DNA of 64,000 nt from Edaphochlamys debaryana (Eukaryota > Chlorophyta > Chlorophyceae > Chlamydomonadales): NCBI GenBank assembly GCA_016858145.1, contig JAEHOE010000262.1, forward strand, positions 1 through 64,000, read 5' to 3'. The position numbers and the translations under genes are program-made. Position 1 is the stretch's first letter. Each line of letters starts with the position of its first letter. Below are positions 46,701 through 59,741 of the stretch, one piece after another. The notes under the pieces are model-generated. The model worked only from the letters and a program-made list of their open reading frames with translations. It made no database searches and was not told the DNA's origin.

Positions 46701-49700
46701 ACGGTGCTCATGATAGCGGTCAGGGTGCCTGGCGGGGCCTCCGGGGCTGGGGAGGGGGAGCCGCCGGCGCCCACACACGCCCAAGCCTGTCCCCCAGTGT
46801 GCCATGTAGAATGGGTCCCTGTCCCTCGCGTCCCATGCAAGGAACACACCTGCAGAGGGCCTGCTCATGATAGCGGAACGGTGCTCATGATAGCGGTCAG
46901 GGTGCCTGGCGGGGCCTCCGGGGCTTGGGGAGGGGGAGCCGCCGGCGCCCACACACGCCCAAGCCTGTCCCCCAGTGTGCCATGTAGAATGGGTCCCTGT
47001 CCCTCGCGTCCCATGCAAGGAACACACCTGCAGAGGGCCCTGCTCATGATAGCGGGAACGGTGCTCATGATAGCGGTCAGGGTGCCTGGCGGGGCCTCCG
47101 GGGCTTGGGGAGGGGGGAGCCGCCGGCGCCCACACACGCCCAAGCCTGTCCCCCAGTGTGCCATGTAGAATGGGTCCCTGTCCCTCGCGTCCCATGCAAG
47201 GAACACACCTGCAGAGGGCCTGCTCATGATAGCGGGAACGGTGCTCATGATAGCGGTCAGGGTGCCTGGCGGGGCCTCCGGGGCTGGGGAGGGGCGGGAG
47301 CCGCCGGCGCCCACACACGCCCAAGCCTGTCCCCCAGTGTGCCATGTAGAATGGGTCCCTGTCCCTCGCGTCCCATGCAAGGAACACACCTGCAGAGGGC
47401 CCTGCTCATGATAGCGGAACGGTGCTCATGATAGCGGTCAGGGTGCCTGGCGGGGCCTCCGGGGCCTTGGGGAGGGGGGAGCCGCCGGCGCCCACACACG
47501 CCCAAGCCTGTCCCCCAGTGTGCATGTAGAATGGGTCCCTGTCCCTCGCGTCCCATGCAAGGAACACACCTGCAGAGGGCCTGCTCATGATAGCGGAACG
47601 GTGCTCATGATAGCGGTCAGGGTGCCTGGCGGGGCCTCCGGGGCCTTGGGGAGGGGCGGAGCCGCCGGCGCCCACACACGCCCAAGCCTGTCCCCCAGTG
47701 TGCAATGTAGAATGTGTCCCTGTCCCTCGCGTCCCATGCAGGAACACACCTGCAGAGGGCCTGCTAATGATAGCGGATCGGTGCTCATGATAGCGGTCAG
47801 GGTGCCTGGCGGGGCCTCCGGGGCCTGGGGAGGGGGAGCCGCCGGCGCCCACACACGCCCAAGCCTGTCCCCCCAGTGTGCAATGTAGAATGGGTCCCTG
47901 TCCCTCGCGTCCCATGCAAGGAACACACCTGCAGAGGGCCTGCTCACGATAGCGGAACGGTGCTCATGATAGCGGTCAGGGTGCCTGGCGGGGCCTCCGG
48001 GGCCTGGGGAGGGGGGAGCCGCCGGCGCCCACACACGCCCAAGCCTGTCCCCCAGTGTGCCATGTAGAATGGGTCCCTGTCCCTCGCGTCCCATGCAAGG
48101 AACACACCTGCAGAGGGCCTGCTCATGATAGCGGGAACGGTGCTCATGATAGCGGTCAGGGTGCCTGGCGGGGCCTCCGGGGCTTGGGGAGGGGGAGCCG
48201 CCGGCGCCCACACACGCCCAAGCCTGTCCCCCAGTGTGCCATGTAGAATGGGTCCCTGTCCCTCGCGTCCCATGCAAGGAACACACCTGCAGAGGGCCTG
48301 CTCAATGATAGCGGGAAACGGTGCTCATGATAGCGGTCAGGGTGCCTGGCGGGGCCTCCGGGGCTTGGGGGGGGGGGGAGCCGCCGGCGCCCACACACGC
48401 CCAAGCCTGTCCCCCAGTGTGCCATGTAGAATGGGTCCCTGTCCCTCGCGTCCCATGCAAGGAACACACCTGCAGAGGGCCTGCTCATGATAGCGGAACG
48501 GTGCTCATGATAGCGGTCAGGGTGCCTGGCGGGGCCTCCGGGGCCTTGGGGAGGGGGGAGCCGCCGGCGCCCACACACGCCCAAGCCTGTCCCCCAGTGT
48601 GCCATGTAGAATGGGTCCCTGTCCCTCGCGTCCCATGCAAGGAACACACCTGCAGAGGGCCTGCTCATGATAGCGGGAACGGTGCTCATGATAGCGGTCA
48701 GGGTGCCTGGCGGGGCCTCCGGGGCCTGGGGAGGGGGAGCCGCCGGCGCCCACACACGCCCAAGCCTGTCCCCCAGTGTGCCATGTAGAATGGGTCCCTG
48801 TCCCTCGCGTCCCGTGCAAGGAACACACCTGCAGAGGGCCCTGCTCATGATAGCGGGAACGGTGCTCATGATAGCGGTCAGGGTGCCTGGCGGGGCCTCC
48901 GGGGCCTTGGGGAGGGGGCGGGAGCCGCCGGCGCCCACACACGCCCAAGCCTGTCCCCCAGTGTGCCATGTAGAATGGGTCCCTGTCCCTCGCGTCCCAC
49001 GCGAGGAACGCACCTGCAGAGGGCCTGCTCATGATAGCGGGAACGGTGCTCATGATAGCGGTCAGGGTGCCTGGCGGGGCCTCCGGGGCCTGGGCCGGGG
49101 GAGCCGCCGGCGCCCACACACGCCCAAGCCTGTCCCCCAGTGTGCCATGTAGAATGGGTCCCTGTCCCTCGCGTCCCATGCAAGGAACACACCTGCAGAG
49201 GGCCTGCTCATGATAGCGGGAACGGTGCTCATGATAGCGGTCAGGGTGCCTGGCGGGCCTCCGGGGCTGGGGAGGGGCGGGAGCCGCCGGCGCCCACACA
49301 CGCCCAAGCCTGTCCCCCAGTGTGCCATGTAGAATGGGTCCCTGTCCCTCGCGTCCCATGCAAGGAACACACCTGCAGAGGGCCTGCTCATGATAGCGGA
49401 ACGGTGCTCATGATAGCGGTCAGGGTGCCTGGCGGGGCCTCCGGGGCTTGGGGAGGGGGAGCCGCCGGCGCCCACACACGCCCAAGCCTGTCCCCCAGTG
49501 TGCAATGTAGAATGGGTCCCTGTCCCTCGCGTCCCATGCAAGGAACACACCTGCAGAGGGCCTGCTCATGATAGCGGAACGGTGCTCATGATAGCGGTCA
49601 GGGTGCCTGGCGGGGCCTCCGGGGCCTGGGGAGGGGGAGCCGCCGGCGCCCACACACGCCCAAGCCTGTCCCCCAGTGTGCCATGTAGAATGGGTCCCTG

Positions 49701-52700
49701 TCCCTCGCGTCCCATGCAAGGAACACACCTGCAGAGGGCCTGCTCATGATAGCGGGAACGGTGCTCATGATAGCGGTCAGGGTGCCTGGCGGGGCCTCCG
49801 GGGCTTGGGGAGGGGGCGGGAGCCGCCGGCGCCCACACACGCCCAAGCCTGTCCCCCAGTGTGCCATGTAGAATGGGTCCCTGTCCCTCGCGTCCCACGC
49901 GAGGAACGCACCTGCAGAGGGCCTGCTCATGATAGCGGGAGCGGTGCTCATGATAGCGGTCAGGGTGCCTGGCGGGGCCTCCGGGGCCTGGGGAGGGGGA
50001 GCCGCCGGCGCCCACACACGCCCAAGCCTGTCCCCCAGTGTGCCATGTAGAATGGGTCCCTGTCCCTCGCGTCCCATGCAAGGAACACACCTGCAGAGGG
50101 CCTGCTCATGATAGCGGAACGGTGCTCATGATAGCGGTCAGGGTGCCTGGCGGGGCCTCCGGGGCTTGGGGAGGGGGGGAGCCGCCGGCGCCCACACACG
50201 CCCAAGCCTGTCCCCCAGTGTGCCATGTAGAATGGGTCCCTGTCCCTCGCGTCCCATGCAAGGAACGACACCTGCAGAGGGCCTGCTCATGATAGCGGAA
50301 CGGTGCTCATGATAGCGGTCAGGGTGCCTGGCGGGGCCTCCGGGGCCTGGGGAGGGGGAGCCGCCGGCGCCCACACACGCCCAAGCCTGTCCCCAGTGTG
50401 CCATGTAGAATGGGTCCCTGTCCCTCGCGTCCCATGCAAGGAACACACCTGCAGAGGGCCTGCTCATGATATCGGAACGGTGCTCATGATAGCGGTCAGG
50501 GTGCCTGGCGGGGCCTCCGGGGCTTGGGGAGGGCGGGAGCCGCCGGCGCCCACACACGCCCAAGCCTGTCCCCCAGTGTGCCATGTAGAATGGGTCCCTG
50601 TCCCCTCGCGTCCATGCAAGGAACACACTGCAGAGGGCCTGCTCATGATAGCGGGAACGGTGCTCATGATAGCGGTCAGGGTGCCTGGCGGGGCCTCCGG
50701 GGCCTTGGGAGGGGGGGAGCCGCCGGCGCCCACACACGCCCAAGCCTGTCCCCCAGTGTGCCATGTAGAATGGGTCCCTGTCCCTCGCGTCCCATGCAAG
50801 GAACGCACCTGCAGAGGGCCTGCTCATGATAGCGGGAACGGTGCTCATGATAGCGGTCAGGGTGCCTGGCGGGGCCTCCGGGGCTGGGGAGGGGGAGCCG
50901 CCGGCGCCCACACACGCCCAAGCCTGTCCCCCAGTGTGCCATGTAGAATGGGTCCCTGTCCCTCGCGTCCCATGCAAGGAACACACCTGCAGAGGGCCTG
51001 CTCAATGATAGCGGGAACGGTGCTCATGATAGCGGTCAGGGTGCCTGGCGGGGCCTCCGGGGCCTTGGGGAGGGGGAGCCGCCGGCGCCCACACACGCCC
51101 AAGCCTGTCCCCCAGTGTGCCATGTAGAATGGGTCCCTGTCCCTCGCGTCCCATGCAAGGAACACACCTGCAGAGGGCCTGCTCATGATAGCGGGAACGG
51201 TGCTCATGATAGCGGTCAGGGTGCCTGGCGGGGCCTCCGGGGCCTGGGGAGGGGGGAGCCGCCGGCGCCCACACACGCCCAAGCCTGTCCCCCAGTGTGC
51301 CATGTAGAATGGGTCCCTGTCCCTCGCGTCCCATGCAAGGAACACACCTGCAGAGGGCCTGCTCATGATAGCGGGAACGGTGCTCATGATAGCGGTCAGG
51401 GTGCCTGGCGGGGCCTCCGGGGCTGGGGAGGGGCGGAGCCGCCGGCGCCCACACACGCCCAAGCCTGTCCCCCAGTGTGCCATGTAGAATGGGTCCCTGT
51501 CCCTCGCGTCCCATGCAAGGAACACACCTGCAGAGGGCCTGCCTCATGATAGCGGAACGGTGCTCATGATAGCGGTCAGGGTGCCTGGCGGGGCCTCCGG
51601 GGCCTGGGGAGGGGCGGGAGCCGCCGGCGCCCACACACGCCCAAGCCTGTCCCCCAGTGTGCCATGTAGAATGGGTCCCTGTCCCTCGCGTCCCATGCAA
51701 GGAACACACCTGCAGAGGGCCTGCTCATGATAGCGGGAACGGTGCTCATGATAGCGGTCAGGGTGCCTGGCGGGGCCTCCGGGGCCTGGGGAGGGGGGAG
51801 CCGCCGGCGCCCACACACGCCCAAGCCTGTCCCCCAGTGTGCCATGTAGAATGGGTCCCTGTCCCTCGCGTCCCATGCAAGGAACACACCTGCAGAGGGC
51901 CTGCTCATGATAGCGGGAACGGTGCTCATGATAGCGGTCAGGGTGCCTGGCGGGGCCTCCGGGGCTTGGGGAGGGGGGGAGCCGCCGGCGCCCACACACG
52001 CCCAAGCCTGTCCCCCAGTGTGCCATGTAGAATGGGTCCCTGTCCCTCGCGTCCCATGCAAGGAACGCACCTGCAGAGGGCCCTGCTCATGATAGCGGGA
52101 ACGGTGCTCATGATAGCGGTCAGGGGTGCCTGGCGGGGCCTCCGGGGCCTGGGGAGGGGGGAGCCGCCGGCGCCCACCACACGCCCAAGCCTGTCCCCCA
52201 GTGTGCCATGTAGAATGGGTCCCTGTCCCTCGCGTCCCATGCAAGGAAACACACCTGCAGAGGGCCTGCTCATGATAGCGGGAACGGTGCTCATGATAGC
52301 GGTCAGGGTGCCTGGCGGGGCCTCCGGGGCTGGGGAGGGGGAGCCGCCGGCGCCCACACACGCCCAAGCCTGTCCCCCAGTGTGCCATGTAGAATGGGTC
52401 CCTGTCCCTCGCGTCCCATGCAAGGAACACACCTGCAGAGGGCCTGCTCAAGATAGCGGGAACGGTGCTCATGATAGCGGTCAGGGTGCCTGGCGGGGCC
52501 TCCGGGGCTTGGGGAGGGGGAGCCGCCGGCGCCCACACACGCCCAAGCCTGTCCCCCAGTGTGCCATGTAGAATGGGTCCCTGTCCCTCGCGTCCCATGC
52601 AAGGAACACACCTGCAGAGGGCCTGCTCAAGATAGCGGGAACGGTGCTCATGATAGCGGTCAGGGTGCCTGGCGGGGCCTCCGGGGCCTGGGGAGGGGGC

Positions 52701-55700
52701 GGGAGCCGCCGGCGCCCACACACGCCCAAGCCTGTCCCCCAGTGTGCCAATGTAGAATGGGTCCCTGTCCCTCGCGTCCCATGCAAGGAACACACCTGCA
52801 GAGGGCCCTGCTCATGATAGCGGGAACGGTGCTCATGATAGCGGTCAGGGTGCCTGGCGGGGCCTCCGGGGCCTGGGGAGGGGCGGGAGCCGCCGGCGCC
52901 CACACACGCCCAAGCCTGTCCCCCAGTGTGCCAATGTAGAATGGGTCCCTGTCCCTCGCGTCCCATGCAAGGAACACACCTGCAGAGGGCCTGCTCATGA
53001 TAGCGGGAACGGTGCTCATGATAGCGGTCAGGGTGCCTGGCGGGGCCTCCGGGGCCTGGGGAGGGGGAGCCGCCGGCGCCCACACACGCCCAAGCCTGTC
53101 CCCCAGTGTGCCATGTAGAATGGGTCCCTGTCCCTCGCGTCCATGCAAGGAACACACCTGCAGAGGGCCTGCTCATGATAGCGGGAACGGTGCTCATGAT
53201 AGCGGTCAGGGTGCCTGGCGGGGCCTCCGGGGCTTGGGGAGGGGGAGCCGCCGGCGCCCACACACGCCCAAGCCTGTCCCCCAGTGTGCCATGTAGAATG
53301 GGTCCCTGTCCCTCGCGTCCCATGCAAGGAACACACCTGCAGAGGGCCTGCTCATGATAGCGGGAACGGTGCTCATGATAGCGGTCAGGGTGCCTGGCGG
53401 GGCCCTCCGGGGCCTGGGGAGGGGGGAGCCGCCGGCGCCCACACACGCCCAAGCCTGTCCCCCAGTGTGCCATGTAGAATGGGTCCCTGTCCCTCGCGTC
53501 CCATGCAAGGAACACACCTGCAGAGGGCCTGCTCATGATAGCGGGAACGGTGCTCATGATAGCGGTCAGGGTGCCTGGCGGGGCCTCCGGGGCCTGGGGA
53601 GGGGCGGGAGCCGCCGGCGCCCACACACGCCCAAGCCTGTCCCCCAGTGTGCCATGTAGAATGGGTCCCTGTCCCTCGCGTCCCATGCAAGGAACACACC
53701 TGCAGAGGGCCTGCTCATGATAGCGGGAACGGTGCTCATGATAGCGGTCAGGGTGCCTGGCGGGGCCTCCGGGGCCTGGGAGGGGGAGCCGCCGGCGCCC
53801 ACACACGCCCAAGCCTGTCCCCCAGTGTGCCATGTAGAATGGGTCCCTGTCCCTCGCGTCCCATGCAAGGAACACACCTGCAGAGGGCCTGCTCATGATA
53901 GCGGGAACGGTGCTCATGATAGCGGTCAGGGTGCCTGGCGGGGCCTCCGGGGCCTGGGGAGGGGGGGAGCCGCCGGCGCCCACACACGCCCAAGCCTGTC
54001 CCCCAGTGTGCAATGTAGAATGGGTCCCTGTCCCTCGCGTCCCATGCAAGGAACACACCTGCAGAGGGCCTGCTCATGATAGCGGGAACGGTGCTCATGA
54101 TAGCGGTCAGGTGCCTGGCGGGGCCTCCGGGGCCTTGGGGAGGGGCGGGAGCCGCCGGCGCCCACACACGCCCAAGCCTGTCCCCCAGTGTGCCATGTAG
54201 AATGGGTCCCTGTCCCTCGCGTCCCATGCAAGGAACAGCACCTGCAGAGGGCCTGCTCATGATAGCGGAACGGTGCTCATGATAGCGGTCAGGGTGCCTG
54301 GCGGGGCCTCCGGGGCTTGGGGAGGGGGAGCCGCCGGCGCCCACACACGCCAAGCCTGTCCCCCAGTGTGCCATGTAGAATGGGTCCCTGTCCCTCGCGT
54401 CCCATGCAAGGAACACACCTGCAGAGGGCCTGCTCATGATAGCGGGAACGGTGCTCATGATAGCGGTCAGGGTGCCTGGCGGGGGCCTCCGGGGCCTTGG
54501 GAGGGGGCGGGAGCCGCCGGCGCCCACACACGCCCAAGCCTGTCCCCCAGTGTGCAATGTAGAATGGGTCCCTGTCCCTCGCGTCCCATGCAAGGAACAC
54601 ACCTGCAGAGGGCCTGCTCATGATAGCGGAACGGTGCTCATGATAGCGGTCAGGGTGCCTGGCGGGGCCTCCGGGGCTTGGGGAGGGGGGAGCCGCCGGC
54701 GCCCACACACGCCCAAGCCTGTCCCCCAGTGTGCATGTAGAATGGGTCCCTGTCCCTCGCGTCCCATGCAAGGAACACACCTGCAGAGGGCCTGCTCATG
54801 ATAGCGGAACGGTGCTCATGATAGCGGTCAGGGTGCCTGGCGGGGCCTCCGGGGCTTGGGGAGGGCGGGAGCCGCCGGCGCCCACACACGCCAAGCCTGT
54901 CCCCCAGTGTGCAATGTAGAATGGGTCCCTGTCCCTCGCGTCCCATGCAAGGAACACACCTGCAGAGGGCCCTGCTCATGATAGCGGAACGGTGCTCATG
55001 ATAGCGGTCAGGGTGCCTGGCGGGGCCTCGGGGCCTGGGGAGGGGGAGCCGCCGGCGCCCACACACGCCCAAGCCTGTCCCCCAGGTGTGCCATGTAGAA
55101 TGGGTCCCTGTCCCTCGCGTCCCATGCAAGGAACACACCGTGCAGAGGGCCCTGCTCATGATAGCGGGAACGGTGCTCATGATAGCGGTCAGGGTGCCTG
55201 GCGGGGCCTCCGGGGCTTGGGGAGGGGGGAGCCGCCGGCGCCCACACACGCCAAGCCTGTCCCCCAGTGTGCCACTGTAGAATGGGTCCCTGTCCCTCGC
55301 GTCCCATGCAAGGAACAGCACCTGCAGGAGGGCCTGCTCATGATAGCGGGAACGGTGCTCATGATAGCGGTCAGGGTGCCTGGCGGGGCCTCCGGGGCCT
55401 GGGGAGGGGCGGGAGCCGCCGGCGCCCACACACGCCCAAGCCTGTCCCCCCAGTGTGCAATGTAGAATGGGTCCCTGTCCCTCGCGTCCCATGCAAGGAA
55501 CACACCTGCAGAGGGCCTGCTCATGATAGCGGGAACGGTGCTCATGATAGCGGTCAGGGTGCCTGGCGGGGCCTCCGGGGCTTGGGGAGGGGGAGCCGCC
55601 GGCGCCCACACACGCCCAAGCCTGTCCCCCAGTGTGCCATGTAGAATGGGTCCCCTGTCCCTCGCGTCCCATGCAAGGAACACACCTGCAGAGGGCCTGC

Positions 55701-58700
55701 TCATGATAGCGGAACGGTGCTCATGATAGCGGTCAGGGTGCCTGGCGGGGCCTCCGGGGCCTTGGGGAGGGGGGAGCCGCCGGCGCCCACACACGCCCAA
55801 GCCTGTCCCCCAGTGTGCAATGTAGAATGGGTCCCTGTCCCTCGCGTCCCATGCAAGGAACACACCTGCAGAGGGCCTGCTCATGATAGCGGGAACGGTG
55901 CTCATGATAGCGGTCAGGGTGCCTGGCGGGGCCTCCGGGGCTTGGGGAGGGGGGAGCCGCCGGCGCCCACACACGCCCAAGCCTGTCCCCAGTGTGCAAT
56001 GTAGAATGGGTCCCTGTCCCTCGCGTCCCATGCAAGGAACCACACCTGCAGAGGGCCCTGCTCATGATAGCGGGAACGGTGCTCATGATAGCGGTCAGGG
56101 TGCCTGGCGGGGCCTCCGGGGCCTGGGGAGGGGGGAGCCGCCGGCGCCCACACACGCCCAAGCCTGTCCCCCAGTGTGCCATGTAGAATGGGTCCCTGTC
56201 CCTCGCGTCCCATGCAAGGAACACACCTGCAGAGGGCCTGCTCATGATAGCGGGAACGGTGCTCATGATAGCGGTCAGGGTGCCTGGCGGGGCCTCCGGG
56301 GCTCTGGGGAGGGCGGGAGCCGCCGGCGCCCACACACGCCCAAGCCTGTCCCCCAGTGTGCCATGTAGAATGGGTCCCTGTCCCTCGCGTCCCATGCAAG
56401 GAACACACCTGTAGGAGGGCCCTGCTCATGATAGCGGGAACGGTGCTCATGATAGCGGTCAGGGTGCCTGGCGGGGCCTCCGGGGCCTGGGGAGGGGGCG
56501 GGAGCCGCCGGCGCCCACACACGCCCAAGCCTGTCCCCCAGTGTGCCATGTAGAATGGGTCCCTGTCCCTCGCGTCCCATGCAAGGAACACACCTGCAGA
56601 GGGCCTGCTCATGATAGCGGGAACGGTGCTCATGATAGCGGTCAGGGTGCCTGGCGGGGCCTCCGGGGCCTGGGGAGGGGGAGCCGCCGGCGCCCACACA
56701 CGCCCAAGCCTGTCCCCCAGTGTGCCATGTAGAATGGGTCCCTGTCCCTCGCGTCCCATGCAAGGAACACACCTGTGGAGGCCCTGCTCATGATAGCGGG
56801 AACGGTGCTCATGATAGCGGTCAGGGTGCCTGGCGGGGCCTCCGGGGCTTGGGGAGGGGGGAGCCGCCGGCGCCCACACACGCCCAAGCCTGTCCCCCAG
56901 TGTGCAATGTAGAATGGGTCCCTGTCCCTCGCGTCCCATGCAAGGAACACACCTGCAGAGGGCCTGCTCATGATAGCGGAACGGTGCTCATGATAGCGGT
57001 CAGGGTGCCTGGCGGGGCCTCCGGGGCCTGGGGAGGGGGAGCCGCCGGCGCCCACACACGCCCAAGCCTGTCCCCCAGTGTGCCATGTAGAATGGGTCCC
57101 TGTCCCTCGCGTCCCATGCAAGGAACACACCTGTGGAGGCCCTGCTCATGATAGCGGAACGGTGCTCATGATAGCGGTCAGGGTGCCTGGCGGGGCCTCC
57201 GGGGCCTGGGGAGGGGGAGCCGCCGGCGCCCACACACGCCCAAGCCTGTCCCCCAGTGTGCCATGTAGAATGGGTCCCTGTCCCTCGCGTCCCATGCAAG
57301 GAACACACCTGCAGAGGGCCTGCTTATGATAGCGGAGCGGTGCTCATGATAGCGGTCAGGGTGCCTGGCGGGGCCTCCGGGGCCTGGGGAGGGGGAGCCG
57401 CCGGCGCCCACACACGCCCAAGCCTGTCCCCCAGTGTGCCATGTAGAATGGGTCCCTGTCCCTCGCGTCCCATGCAAGGAACACACCTGCAGAGGGCCTG
57501 CTCATGATAGCGGGAACGGTGCTCATGATAGCGGTCAGGGTGCCTGGCGGGGCCTCCGGGGCCTGGGGAGGGGGAGCCGCCGGCGCCCACACACGCCCAA
57601 GCCTGTCCCCCAGTGTGCAATGTAGAATGGGTCCCTGTCCCTCGCGTCCATGCAAGGAACACACCTGCAGAGGCCCTGCTCATGATAGCGGGAACGGTGC
57701 TCATGATAGCGGTCAGGGTGCCTGGCGGGGCCTCCGGGGCCTTGGGGAGGGGGAGCCGCCGGCGCCCACACACGCCCAAGCCTGTCCCCCAGTGTGCCAT
57801 GTAGAATGGGTCCCTGTCCCTCGCGTCCCATGCAAGGAACACACCTGCAGAGGGCCTGCTCATGATAGCGGGAACGGTGCTCATGATAGCGGTCAGGGTG
57901 CCTGGCGGGGCCTCCGGGGCCTGGGGAGGGGGGGAGCCGCCGGCGCCCACACACGCCCAAGCCTGTCCCCCAGTGTGCAATGTAGAATGGGTCCCTGTCC
58001 CTCGCGTCCCATGCAAGGAACACACCTTGCAGAGGGCCTGCTCATGATAGCGGAACGGTGCTCATGATAGCGGTCAGGGTGCCTGGCGGGGCCTCCGGGG
58101 CCTGGGGAGGGGGAGCCGCCGGCGCCCACACACGCCCAAGCCTGTCCCCCAGTGTGCCATGTAGAATGGGTCCCTGTCCCTCGCGTCCCATGCAAGGAAC
58201 ACACCTGCAGAGGGCCTGCTCAGATAGCGGAACGGTGCTCATGATAAGCGGTCAGGGTGCCTGGCGGGCCTCCGGGGCCTGGGGAGGGGGCGGAGCAGCC
58301 GGCGCCCACACACGCCCAAGCCTGTCCCCCAGTGTGCCATGTAGAATGGGTCCCTGTCCCTCGCGTCCACGCGAGGAACGCACCTGCAGAGGGCCTGCTC
58401 ATGATAGCGGGAGCGGGGGCTCATGATAGCGGTCAGGGTGCCTGGCTGGGGCTCCGGGGCCGGGGAGGGGGAGCCGCCGGCGCCCACACACGCCCAAGCC
58501 TGTCCCCCAGTGTGCAATGTAGAATGGGTCCCTGTCCCCTCGCGTGCCCATGCAAGGAACACACCTGCAGAGGGCCTGCTCATGATAGGGGAACGGTGTC
58601 ATGATAGCGGTCAGGGTGCCTGGCGGGGCCTCCGGGGCTTGGGGAGGGGGCGGGAGCCGCCGGCGCCACACACACGCCCAAGCCTGTCCCCCAGTGGCCA

Positions 58701-58978
58701 TGTAGAATGGGTCCCTGTCCCTCGCGTCCCATGCAAGGAACGCACCTGCAGAGGCCCTGCTCATGATAGCGGAACGGTGCTCATGATAGCGGTCAGGGTG
58801 CCTGGCGGGGCCTCCGGGGCTTGGGGGGGGGGAGCCGCCGGCGCCCACACACGCCCAAGCCTGTCCCCCAGTGTGCCATGTAGAATGGGTCCCTGTCCCT
58901 CGCGTCCCATGCAAGGAACGCACCTGCAGAGGGCCTGCTCAGGCGGGAACGGTGCTCATGATACGGCAGGGTGCCTGG

Positions 58979-59741
58979 CCCCCGGGGCACCGGGATTCAT
59001 GCGCGAGTGTGGGACGTGGTGTGTCCTGGCCGCGATATGCGCGATGGACCGGGCCATAGGTACAAGTATGCGTCCCGGGGCTCAGGACCACTCCTTGATG
59101 ATGGCACTGTTTTATCAGTAGCACGAGGCGATTTGAAGGCCGTTTGCATGTTTTGGCGGAGGTTGGGCCACGCACAGGGGCTGGGATGAGGTCCCACCGA
59201 CCACCCTTTCCTAGCGGCCAGGGCGATGGATCAGTGCAGTATGCAGGCCCGGACGCCCCTTGATGAGGCGGTCACACCCTGCGGCGCTACCAAACGGGAG
59301 GGAGCCGCAGGGGGGGGGTTTCGCCGGCGGCGCATAACAAACGGCGGGAGTCGAGGGCAGGGCGGGGACCGGTGAGCTACACGTCGTTATGGGATGTGCC
59401 CTTGCGGAAAGGGGACATAGTCCTCTGCGGCGCATAACAACGGGAGGAGCCGCAGAGTGGAGTGAATGTGGGGTCGGGAGAGCCAGGATCGAGAGTGTAC
59501 TGCCAACAGTGTGAGCACATGATGAACGGTAACGGTACTGATAGGAGGCGCGGCCGAGAGGGCCATCGATACACGCTGAGCATGGCATTGCGTGCCAAGA
59601 CAAGGTGGGACTGAGTGTGGTCATGCAATTTATGACAGGGACTTGCCGTTCGGCTTGCAGGGGGCAAGCCCGTGAGGTGGGTCGCTTGGCCCCAGCGTTC
59701 AGCGCTGTGACCAGGGGGTCCTTCATTGTAAACACCGAGGA
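58979..59741 (+). repeat. Dispersed element B, copy 3 (5'-shortened)
   Basis: It matches copy 2 from about 1785 to 2578, but the first about 45 bp are replaced by part of a satellite A monomer, with the joint in a shared GCCCC. The right junction CTGCTCAAGATAGCGG (from 59742) is the same as in copies 1 and 2. It has many single-base losses relative to the other two copies, and its G run is shorter. Confidence 0.9.

Larger units (their letters stand above)
21731..58978 (+). repeat. Satellite A array, main block (about 205-210 monomers)
   Basis: About 37 kb of uninterrupted head-to-tail monomers, all in the same orientation as blocks 1 and 2. Monomers with the longer G-rich stretch (GGCCGGGGGCGGGAGCC), the TTGCCCACTGCATGTTCCG variant and the CACGTTAGGAAC variant are concentrated at 21.7-30.8 kb. 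From about 31 to 58 kb monomers are more uniform (CCTGGGGAGGGGGAGCCGCC, ATGCAAGGAACACACCTGC) and 178-182 bp long. Frames of up to about 600 codons are open by chance on both strands (for example minus strand 28817-30622). No transposon, gene or spacer of another kind interrupts the array. Confidence 0.98.

Noticed and set aside
21731..58978. CRISPR array, because of the regular repeats.
   Set aside because: The repeats are contiguous 180-bp monomers without unique spacers, in a eukaryotic context with introns, and no cas genes are present.
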